NCBI GenBank assembly: GCA_002299135.1
Contig: DBNM01000115.1
Location: 19,810 to 34,004, forward strand
Length of the DNA stretch: 14,195 nucleotides
Source: Candidatus Neomicrothrix sp. UBA672
Lineage (GTDB): Bacteria > Actinomycetota > Acidimicrobiia > Acidimicrobiales > MedAcidi-G1
Direction: 5' to 3'
A program made the translations under genes and the position numbers. Numbering within the stretch: position 1 is the stretch's first letter; every line of letters starts with the position of its first letter. Below are positions 1 through 5,860 of this stretch, one piece after another. The notes under the pieces are model-generated. The model ran no database searches. It saw only the letters and a list, made by a program, of their open reading frames with translations, and was not told the DNA's origin.

Positions 1-108
1 AGCTTCAGTTTCTTTCGATTCATCGGTCGCAGAAACACCTTTGGCCGCCTCTGCTTTAGCTCGGGCTGCCTCAGCTCGTTTTCTTAAATGCTCTGGGATC
101 TCAACCAT
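1..108 (-). CDS. N-terminal fragment of a MVEIPEHL-leader protein, probably a respiratory-complex subunit (partial)
   Basis: This gene starts at ATG 108 and stays open to the left edge, giving 36 codons. The protein begins MVEIPEHLRKRAEAARAK and continues rich in Ala, Lys and Glu. The first eight residues are identical to those of the cytochrome c gene at 2128, so the two are probably paralogues or share a targeting or docking leader. A GAGGA ribosome binding site lies about 8 bases before the ATG, and only 14 bases separate it from the cytochrome b stop codon, so it is the fourth gene of the respiratory operon. By analogy with its paralogue, the missing part may hold a membrane anchor and a haem-c domain, or a subunit IV-like domain. 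That part is inference, because the defining domain is outside the window. The reading frame and start are well supported. Confidence 0.75.
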   Translation of the reverse strand, partial: MVEIPEHLRKRAEAARAKAEAAKGVSATDESKETEA

Positions 109-122
109 TTCTTATCCTCGAC

Positions 123-911
123 TTAAAGGGGTCCTGAAATTCCGCCATCTTTTCGGACACGCCAAAAATGAATAGCAAGAAAGATGACTAAAACAAAGGG
201 CAACATCAGTACATGAAGCGTGTACCAACGAAGAAGGGTATCAGTACCGATCTCCACGCCTCCTAGAAGAACAAATCTTACCTGTTCTCCAAAAACGGGT
301 GTATAGCCCATCATGTTTGTTCCTACTGTCACCGCCCAAAGAGCCAATTGGTCCCATGGCAACAAGTACCCGGTAAATGACAACAGTAAAGTCAGCGTCA
401 ACAAAATTACACCAATAACCCAGTTAAATTCCCTTGGGGGTTTGTATGCCCCATGATAGAAAACACGAGCCATGTGTAAGAAAACCGTCAGAACCATTAA
501 ATGAGCTCCCCAACGGTGCATATTCCTAACTAAAAGTCCGAAACCAACTGCTGTTTGCAAAGTCTGAATATCATCCCAGGCTTGAGCAGCAGTCGGACGA
601 TAGAAAAACATGAGAAAAATTCCTGTGACTGTCAAGAAAATAAATAAGAAAAAGCTTAAGCCACCTAGACAAAGTGTGTAACTGACCTTTACAGCATGAC
701 GTTTTACCTTTACCGGATGCAGGTGATAAAGGACGCTGTTCATTATGACGTATGAACGATTTCTTGGACTGTCTGTATAGCCCTTCCTAAAAATCGAGCC
801 GGGTCTAAAAATCGCAGCCCATGTTTGTGAATCTTGGACCTTTCCGCCTACCTGCCCCAGTTTCTCTTTTAATGCCTGACCGGTGGCTTTATCACCGTTT
901 GTCTCAGCCAT
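123..911 (-). CDS. Cytochrome b6-type subunit of a quinol:cytochrome c oxidoreductase (short, four-helix form)
   Basis: This is the 262-residue haem-b membrane subunit of a bc1/b6f-like complex that oxidises quinol in the membrane. About 60 polar N-terminal residues precede four hydrophobic helices at roughly 78-102, 130-152, 165-185 and 230-250. Two His pairs fit bis-haem ligation: H132/H146 in helix B (14 apart) and H233/H248 in helix D (15 apart). The 14/15 spacing is that of cytochrome b6; bc1 cytochrome b has 14/14. Other b6-like stretches are YRPT (104-107), HRWGAH (132-137), PREFNW (159-164) and LPWDQ (184-188). Cys81 in the CLGG motif aligns with the b6 cysteine that binds the extra c-type haem. 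The subunit IV part is not fused and could lie beyond the left edge. The ATG is preceded by GGGAG at about 8 bases. The family call is firm; complex composition is inferred. Confidence 0.93.
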   Translation of the reverse strand: MAETNGDKATGQALKEKLGQVGGKVQDSQTWAAIFRPGSIFRKGYTDSPRNRSYVIMNSVLYHLHPVKVKRHAVKVSYTLCLGGLSFFLFIFLTVTGIFLMFFYRPTAAQAWDDIQTLQTAVGFGLLVRNMHRWGAHLMVLTVFLHMARVFYHGAYKPPREFNWVIGVILLTLTLLLSFTGYLLPWDQLALWAVTVGTNMMGYTPVFGEQVRFVLLGGVEIGTDTLLRWYTLHVLMLPFVLVIFLAIHFWRVRKDGGISGPL

Positions 912-952
912 TTATTTCGCTCCCTTTGATAATTTCTTAGTTTTATTTTCAA

Positions 953-1369
953 TCATGCCAAACGCATTCCATAGCCATACCCATGGCTTGTTGTCCTCTG
1001 ATGGCCATCACCTTCTGGAGGTGCATCTGTTAATTTTCCTAAAATAATCACGCCAGTTGGGCATCTATCTACACAAAGTGCACAACGGGTGCAAACATCG
1101 TCATCAATTGTGAAAATTACTTTGTCACTTGGATCTCTTCCAGGGATTTCAGTTCCTACTGAATCCGCTACTGCATCTGGACTGACCATGTGAATACATT
1201 TCCAGGGACAAATATCCACACAGCCTTCGCACATGATGCATTCTGATTGGTCGATATGGATAAATTGTTTAGGTTTAACAGCTGCTTCAAGCCATTCGTT
1301 ATCTACCTGATGCAGAACATAGTCATCAACAAAAGTCGGGTGAGGTGGGTTGGCGTCGGTTACGCTCAT
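953..1369 (-). CDS. Two-cluster 4Fe-4S ferredoxin-type subunit in the cytochrome b operon
   Basis: This 138-residue soluble protein has two ferredoxin motifs. The first is C44-x2-C47-x2-C50-x3-C54-P and the second is C93-x2-C96-x2-C99-x3-C103-P, so it should bind two 4Fe-4S clusters. A roughly 35-residue acidic insert (59-92) separates the motifs, which is longer than in small clostridial ferredoxins and more like ferredoxin-domain subunits of membrane complexes. No signal peptide is visible, so it probably sits on the cytoplasmic face. Its ATG overlaps the stop of the upstream membrane-protein gene by four bases, with a GAGGGGG ribosome binding site inside that gene. The cytochrome b6 gene follows after 41 bases. 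A Rieske protein would be the usual iron-sulfur partner of cytochrome b, and none is present here. The ferredoxin fold is certain; that it works within this complex is inference from the operon. Confidence 0.9.
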   Translation of the reverse strand: MSVTDANPPHPTFVDDYVLHQVDNEWLEAAVKPKQFIHIDQSECIMCEGCVDICPWKCIHMVSPDAVADSVGTEIPGRDPSDKVIFTIDDDVCTRCALCVDRCPTGVIILGKLTDAPPEGDGHQRTTSHGYGYGMRLA

Positions 1370-1821
1370 ATGCCTACCCCCTCTTTTATAAGTGGTCTTC
1401 CATACTCAGATGTATCTTCCACTTGTTCTTTTTCAACTCCGCGATTCTGCCAATGTCGCCAACAAACAACATTACCTGCCAGAGCAATCCCATAAATTAA
1501 TACTGCGAGGACATCACGTATCACTAGATAAGTCATAGTAAAAGGTAAAGACCATTCAACGATTCCTTGTTCACCTGTCCATGGAAGTTCAGGGCCAACT
1601 ATAAAACGATCAGGACGCCAATTTAACTCACTATCAGCCCAAGTAAGCCACTGATGGGGAACTACTCCATAGACCCAAAACAAAATAAAAAATACATAAG
1701 TAGCAAAAAGCATTGCTTCACCCCAGGTAAATTCTTTTTCAGCGGGACAGCGTCTTAAGTATGCGTAGAAACCCCATACGAGGATCACCGTTACGATTAT
1801 CGACACGGCGAATGCGACCAT
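1366..1821 (-). CDS. Three-helix membrane protein of unknown function, first gene of the respiratory operon
   Basis: I do not recognise a family for this 151-residue protein. It has hydrophobic helices at about 3-22, 36-56 and 93-119. The stretch from 53 to 92 is rich in Trp, Pro and Glu and probably faces the outside: its PHQWLTW and NWRPDR motifs have an aromatic, interface-like composition. The C-terminal 30 residues are charged. There is no haem-c CxxCH motif and no iron-sulfur cysteine cluster; His56 and His123 lie near helix ends. The start ATG is preceded by GAGAGG, and a Rex-like operator lies about 50 bases upstream. It overlaps the ferredoxin gene by four bases, so the two are translationally coupled. 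I infer an accessory or anchoring subunit of the same quinol-oxidising complex. It could instead be an assembly factor. Confidence 0.75.
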   Translation of the reverse strand: MVAFAVSIIVTVILVWGFYAYLRRCPAEKEFTWGEAMLFATYVFFILFWVYGVVPHQWLTWADSELNWRPDRFIVGPELPWTGEQGIVEWSLPFTMTYLVIRDVLAVLIYGIALAGNVVCWRHWQNRGVEKEQVEDTSEYGRPLIKEGVGI

Positions 1822-1871
1822 TCGAACTTTTCCTCTCTGGACTCTTTTGCTGGGTTTTCTATTTGCGAAAA

Positions 1872-1893
1872 CTTTGTGAAAACTTACACAAAG
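1872..1893. promoter_or_regulatory. Putative Rex (redox repressor) operator
   Basis: The core TTGTGAAAACTTACACAA (1874-1891) matches the Rex operator pattern TTGTGAA-N4-TTCACAA at 13 of its 14 defined positions. The dyad extends one or two bases outward on each side, so 9 of 11 base pairs are symmetric over 22 bp. It begins 51 bases upstream of the first gene of the b6/ferredoxin operon and overlaps the expected transcription start after a TATATG box, a position suited to repression. The same window encodes Rex (11204-11839). Rex is known to release DNA when NADH/NAD+ is high, so the operon would be induced when respiration is limited. Sequence and position are observed; binding is inferred. 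Confidence 0.7.
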
Positions 1894-1960
1894 TCATATA
1901 ACCATCTTACAGGTTGGCTGAGTCTCGGGCGTACTCGCTACAACACTTTCCGTAGAACAC

Positions 1961-1985
1961 TTTGAAGTTTTTTTGTCACTTCAAA
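1961..1985. repeat. Perfect 8-bp inverted repeat in the divergent control region
   Basis: TTTGAAGT (1961-1968) and ACTTCAAA (1978-1985) form a perfect inverted repeat around a nine-base T-rich spacer. It could be a second operator or a hairpin in the leader of one transcript. It lacks the G+C-rich stem expected of a strong intrinsic terminator, and no gene end faces it. Function unknown. Confidence 0.4.
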
Positions 1986-2117
1986 AAACCAAAATTCATT
2001 TTTTATCCAAATTCAAAGAAAAAATAAAATGACTATCAACGTCATGTCGACCTTCGTCACGGCTATCCTGCCGTCATCGGTTAAAAACTTTTAAACTTAG
2101 GTACCTAGCAGTAAACC

Positions 2118-2121
2118 GGAG
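2118..2121 (+). promoter_or_regulatory. Ribosome binding site that supports the TTG start of the cytochrome c gene
   Basis: GGAG lies six bases upstream of the TTG at 2128, which is optimal spacing. The residues that follow this TTG match the leader of the paralogous gene at the left edge, which starts with ATG. That agreement makes the TTG start secure. Confidence 0.7.
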
Positions 2122-2127
2122 AAAAAA

Positions 2128-2883
2128 TTGGTCGAAATACCAGAGCACCTTTTAAAGCGATCTAAAAGTGCCCGCGAAAGAATGACGGGGCAAACGGCTT
2201 CGAGTGACGACTCATCGGAAATAGATGAGTCACAAAATACTACCCCTGCAGCTGAAATCGACTCACCCGTTGAGGCCTCACCTCAAAAGAGTGAAGAACC
2301 CGTTGTTGTCGTAGAGGATGCACCTTATGTGACGGCTGCAAAAACTAGAAACAAGATTCCCTGGTGGGCAGCATCGGCTTTACTTTGCCTTCCAATTTGG
2401 GCGGTTGTTTATGTAGGAACTCTTGAGCGTCCTAGCGTTGAAGCTACAGGAGTGCTTCAGCACGGGGCAGAAATATATGCTCAGCGTTGTTCTTCCTGCC
2501 ATGGCGCTAACGGTGGTGGTGGTGCTGGATATAAATTAACTGATGGTGAAGTAATGATTACTTTTCCTCATATGGAGGACATGGTTGAGTGGATTACAAA
2601 AGGTTCCGATGGTTTCGGTGTAGGCAATCCTTACGGTTCCCCTGAAAGAGGTCGAATAGTAGCTGGAGGAATGCCAGCATTTGGTGACGTTCTCAATGCG
2701 GAAGAAATAATTAGTGTGGTTTTACACGAAAGAGCTGTTTTTGGAAACTCAGAAGAAGCTGTCATTTTAGCAACAGAGCTTGATCACACTATTGAAGCAG
2801 GCGAAATGGATCTTGATATGTATTTTGATGCAGAAACTATAACTAGTTCTGAAATCGCAGAAATTTTCGAGGATACGCATTAG
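2128..2883 (+). CDS. Membrane-anchored monohaem cytochrome c with MVEIPEHL leader
   Basis: This 251-residue protein carries electrons on the outer face of the membrane, most likely from the quinol-oxidising complex to a terminal oxidase. A hydrophilic, Ser/Glu-rich segment of about 76 residues comes first, followed by one hydrophobic anchor at 77-97 and then a class I cytochrome c domain. The haem site is C121-S-S-C124-H125, and Met182 in GGMPAFGD is the likely sixth ligand. The acidic tail of about 45 residues after the domain is unusual. The long cytoplasmic N-terminus is also odd for a simple c-type cytochrome and starts with the same eight residues as the protein at the left edge, so it may dock to the complex. 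Translation starts at TTG with a good GGAG site. The gene is divergent from the b6/ferredoxin operon and lies 30 bases before the MenJ-like gene. The haem-c call is firm; the partner is inferred. Confidence 0.9.
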   Translation: MVEIPEHLLKRSKSARERMTGQTASSDDSSEIDESQNTTPAAEIDSPVEASPQKSEEPVVVVEDAPYVTAAKTRNKIPWWAASALLCLPIWAVVYVGTLERPSVEATGVLQHGAEIYAQRCSSCHGANGGGGAGYKLTDGEVMITFPHMEDMVEWITKGSDGFGVGNPYGSPERGRIVAGGMPAFGDVLNAEEIISVVLHERAVFGNSEEAVILATELDHTIEAGEMDLDMYFDAETITSSEIAEIFEDTH

Positions 2884-2913
2884 AAGCCTTCTTAAATAGA
2901 AATTTTGATACAA

Positions 2914-4179
2914 ATGTCAGAAAAATCTTATGACTTATTAGTAATCGGAGGCGGTCCCGCAGGTGCAGCTACCGCGTATTGGGCTGCAAAAGCCGGTCTC
3001 CATACAGCAATAATTGAAAAAAAAGTTTTTCCTCGACAAAAGACTTGTGGTGATGGACTTACACCAAGAGCTGTTCACCAGTTATCCGAAATGAATTTAA
3101 ATCAGGAGTTAAATGAATATCACAGATACGAAGGGCTCCGGGCTATCGCTCATGATAAAAGCATTGAAATGAAATGGCCGGATCACCCTATCTTTCCATC
3201 TTATGGATACGTAGTAAGAAGATGTGATCTAGACACAATGGTGGTTGAAAATGCAGTAAAGGCTGGTGCTGATTTTTTTGAAGGAATGGAAGCAATTAGT
3301 CCTCTGGATAAAAGCGACATCGGTATTGAAGGTGCCCTGGTCTTAGACCACTCCAGCGGTGAAAATATAAAATTTAAAGCAAAGTTCATTGCGGTTGCTG
3401 ATGGAGCGAACTCCAGATTTGGTAGGTCATTAGGAAGTAACAGGAATAAAAAATACCCAATGGGAATGGCTATACGAGGTTATTTTGAAAGCCCTTTGGA
3501 TAAAGAACCGTGGATTGAATCTGCTCTGGATGTTAAAGATAGACAAGGAAATTCAATGCCTGGCTATGGTTGGATTTTCCCAGTCGGAAATGGCACCATT
3601 AATGTTGGCATAGGTCTTCTTTCTACTTTTAGGGACTATCGGGATGTAAACACAACCCATCTGTTTAATGAATTTGCATTAACTCTCCCTGACTACTGGG
3701 AAATAAATCCTCTTGAACCAATTGAGCCACCCACGGGTGGTCGTCTACCAATGGCAGGGTCGGTGGGACCAAAAGCAGGCCACAACTGGTTATTAGTTGG
3801 TGATGCTGCTGGTTCGGTTAATCCCTTCAATGGTGAAGGCATTGACTACGCATATGAAACAGGTCGACTAGCGGCTTCTCTTTTTGCAGAAGCTAATGCT
3901 CAAAAAGACAACTCTGTCCTTACTCGTTATCCAGACTTACTTGATGAGGAATACGGCTTGTACTTCAAAGTGGCAAGATTGTTTGCAAAAATTATTGGTA
4001 ATCCAGTTTTAATCAGAGAACTAACAAGGGTTGGAATGCGATCACAAACTTTGATGGAATGGGCGCTAAAAGTTATGGCAAATCTAATGAAAGAAAACGA
4101 TAAAGGATTAGATGAAGTTGCATATAGCGCAATTGCCTCAATCGTTCGAATGGTTCCTGAACAGAAAGTTAATGACTAA
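2914..4179 (+). CDS. menJ: Geranylgeranyl reductase-family flavoenzyme, probable menaquinone side-chain reductase (MenJ-like)
   Basis: This is an FAD-dependent enzyme of 421 residues that should saturate isoprenyl double bonds. The dinucleotide fold is at 8-35 with GGGPAG at 12-17. The family marker CGDGLTPRAV is at 45-54, VADGANSR at 161-168, and the FAD phosphate-binding GDAAG at 296-300, followed by NPFNGEGIDY. The stretches LRAIAHDKSIEMKWP and FPSYGYVVRRCDLD resemble mycobacterial MenJ, which reduces one isoprene unit of menaquinone. Chlorophyll geranylgeranyl reductases and archaeal lipid reductases share the fold, so the substrate is an inference. The position next to cytochrome genes favours menaquinone. 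I chose ATG 2914 because the protein then begins MSEKSYDLLVIGGG like its relatives; a TTG at 2905 would add three residues. Neither start has a clear ribosome binding site, which fits co-transcription with the cytochrome c gene 30 bases upstream. Confidence 0.85.
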   Translation: MSEKSYDLLVIGGGPAGAATAYWAAKAGLHTAIIEKKVFPRQKTCGDGLTPRAVHQLSEMNLNQELNEYHRYEGLRAIAHDKSIEMKWPDHPIFPSYGYVVRRCDLDTMVVENAVKAGADFFEGMEAISPLDKSDIGIEGALVLDHSSGENIKFKAKFIAVADGANSRFGRSLGSNRNKKYPMGMAIRGYFESPLDKEPWIESALDVKDRQGNSMPGYGWIFPVGNGTINVGIGLLSTFRDYRDVNTTHLFNEFALTLPDYWEINPLEPIEPPTGGRLPMAGSVGPKAGHNWLLVGDAAGSVNPFNGEGIDYAYETGRLAASLFAEANAQKDNSVLTRYPDLLDEEYGLYFKVARLFAKIIGNPVLIRELTRVGMRSQTLMEWALKVMANLMKENDKGLDEVAYSAIASIVRMVPEQKVND

Positions 4180-4249
4180 GAATTATTCTAATTTTCTAAA
4201 AGTTTGTTTTTTAATAGTTTTGGCCTGATAAACCGGTGAGAATACCTAT

Positions 4250-5860
4250 ATGCATTCTTCTAGTAACAAAAATCAAACTTGGTCCAACCTGGAGAAGCAT
4301 TGCAAGGAAATCTCTAAAAAGTCCCTTATCGAACTTTTTAATGAAAACCCAAATAGAGGAAGTGATTTTTCCACATCATTTGAAGACCTTTGGGTAGATG
4401 TATCTAAACAAATAGTTGATTCAAAAACAATCCAACTTCTTTCTGATCTTGCAGAAGAAAGTAAAATCAACCAATTCTTTGTCGACATGATGGCTGGAAG
4501 TCCAGTTAACTTGACTGAAAAAAAACCCGCTCTCCATACTGCACTCCGAGCACCGAAAGACTCAAGAATTCTAGTTGAAGGTAAGGATGTAGTTCCGAAG
4601 ATTACCGAGACTTTAGAAAAGATGGAAGAATTTTCACGTCATATTAGAAACGGAAAATTATTAGGATCGACAGGAGCCCCCATTACATCTGTAGTTGCTT
4701 TAGGAATTGGAGGATCAAATTTAGGATCGTCAATGGCCCACAAAGCACTTTCAAAATTTGCTCACCCAGAAATAACAATCAAATTTTGTTCAAGTATCGA
4801 TGCCGTAGATCTAGACCAAACTCTTGATGGGTTAAATCCTGAAACAACACTTTTTTTAGTCACTTCAAAATCTTTTGACACAAGAGAAACACTTCTATTA
4901 ATGGAAAATGCTAAGAAATGGCTCGAGGGTTCAATCGTTGCTACGGGATTATCTAAACATTTTGTTGGTATCACTAGCTCTAGAGATAAAGCCATCAATT
5001 TCGGATTTGAAGAATCTATGATCTTCGATCTACCTGATTGGGTTGGAGGAAGATTTTCCCTGTCCTCTGCGGCAGGTCTAGTTCTTATGATCTCGATAGG
5101 ACCAGATGAATTCTCTCACCTGCTTTCAGGAATGAACAGAATCGACAACAAAACCGTTTCTGAATCTTTGGAATCGAACGGCGCTCTACTTCTTGCAGTA
5201 ATTGATATATGGAATCGGTCATTTCTTGATTATCCGACTATGGCAGTAATTCCTTACAGTAGCCAGATGTCATATTTCCCACAGTACTTACAACAACTTA
5301 TGATGGAAAGCTTGGGAAAAAATAACCGAAATGATGAACATGAATTCGGTAGTTCAGTTGGCTCAGTGGTTTGGGGAGCTACTGGAACTGAAAGTCAACA
5401 TGCATTTTTCCAATTCCTACATCAAGGCACTGATGTAGTTCCTTGTGAAATGCTGGGATTCTCTAGCTCTTATGACCCTTCCAACCAAGACCAACAAAAT
5501 AGTCTTTTCGCAAATTTACTCGCTCAATCTGAAACTCTGGCGTTTGGCTCTGCTATTGAAGAAAATTTAGTGCATGAAAAAAAATTAGAAGGGAATCGCC
5601 CCTCAACTGTTATCTTGGCTCCGAAACTTACACCTTTCATTCTCGGTCAGTTGATTTCACTGTATGAACATCGAACTGTGGCTTCTGGAGTTATTTGGGG
5701 TGTGAATCCTTTCGACCAATGGGGAGTCGAGTTGGGCAAAAGCATCGCCATTGACATAGAACTTGAAATAGGTGATGCCTCTTCTTCAAAAGATGCAACT
5801 ACGAGAAATTCTTCGACTGAGAAACTATTAGACAGGTTTAGAAGTTTCAGGAATATCTAA
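4250..5860 (+). CDS. pgi: Glucose-6-phosphate isomerase
   Basis: This 536-residue cytosolic enzyme interconverts glucose 6-phosphate and fructose 6-phosphate. The length suits the classical PGI family. The first sugar-isomerase (SIS) domain shows GIGGSNLGSSM (152-162) and the phosphate-binding VTSKSFDTRET (204-214). The first PGI signature is DWVGGRFSLSS (263-273). The second signature is FDQWGVELGK (488-497), with the catalytic Lys at 497. The loop that usually reads GEPGTNGQH reads GATGTESQH (376-384), so the usual catalytic Glu position is Ala377. The His expected about 30 residues later is also not obvious in SSSYDP. Other active PGIs, such as some gammaproteobacterial ones as I recall, also lack Glu there, so loss of activity should not be assumed. 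GGTGAG lies nine bases before the ATG. It sits 70 bases after the MenJ-like gene and ends in a 4-base convergent overlap with hemL. Confidence 0.93.
   Translation: MHSSSNKNQTWSNLEKHCKEISKKSLIELFNENPNRGSDFSTSFEDLWVDVSKQIVDSKTIQLLSDLAEESKINQFFVDMMAGSPVNLTEKKPALHTALRAPKDSRILVEGKDVVPKITETLEKMEEFSRHIRNGKLLGSTGAPITSVVALGIGGSNLGSSMAHKALSKFAHPEITIKFCSSIDAVDLDQTLDGLNPETTLFLVTSKSFDTRETLLLMENAKKWLEGSIVATGLSKHFVGITSSRDKAINFGFEESMIFDLPDWVGGRFSLSSAAGLVLMISIGPDEFSHLLSGMNRIDNKTVSESLESNGALLLAVIDIWNRSFLDYPTMAVIPYSSQMSYFPQYLQQLMMESLGKNNRNDEHEFGSSVGSVVWGATGTESQHAFFQFLHQGTDVVPCEMLGFSSSYDPSNQDQQNSLFANLLAQSETLAFGSAIEENLVHEKKLEGNRPSTVILAPKLTPFILGQLISLYEHRTVASGVIWGVNPFDQWGVELGKSIAIDIELEIGDASSSKDATTRNSSTEKLLDRFRSFRNI

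Larger units (their letters stand above)
1822..2127. promoter_or_regulatory. Divergent control region between the b6/ferredoxin operon and the cytochrome c gene
   Basis: This 306-base gap separates two gene starts that point away from each other, so it must carry at least two promoters. It is strongly AT-rich around 1960-2040. Three items stand out: a Rex-like operator at 1872-1893, an 8-bp perfect inverted repeat at 1961-1985, and a 10-bp palindrome TAGGTACCTA at 2098-2107 just upstream of the cytochrome c ribosome binding site. On the minus strand, TATATG (1900 to 1895) resembles a -10 box and would place transcription start inside the Rex-like site. I found no convincing -35 box for either direction. 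No open reading frame with gene-like features is seen here. Confidence 0.7.

Noticed and set aside
1247..1495. 82-codon plus-strand reading frame across the ferredoxin and membrane-protein genes
   Set aside because: It is antisense to two well-supported genes, has no ribosome binding site of note, and its product shows no domain-like composition.
1961..1985. Intrinsic terminator
   Set aside because: The stem is only eight mostly A/T pairs, and both flanking genes start here instead of ending.
2905..2913. Upstream TTG start for the MenJ-like gene
   Set aside because: It adds only three residues (MIQ) before the family-typical MSEKSYDLLVIGGG start and has no better ribosome binding site.
4180..4249. 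Terminator or regulatory RNA between the MenJ-like gene and pgi
   Set aside because: The 70-base gap is AT-rich, with only a five-base AGAAT/ATTCT repeat that is too small to support a call.
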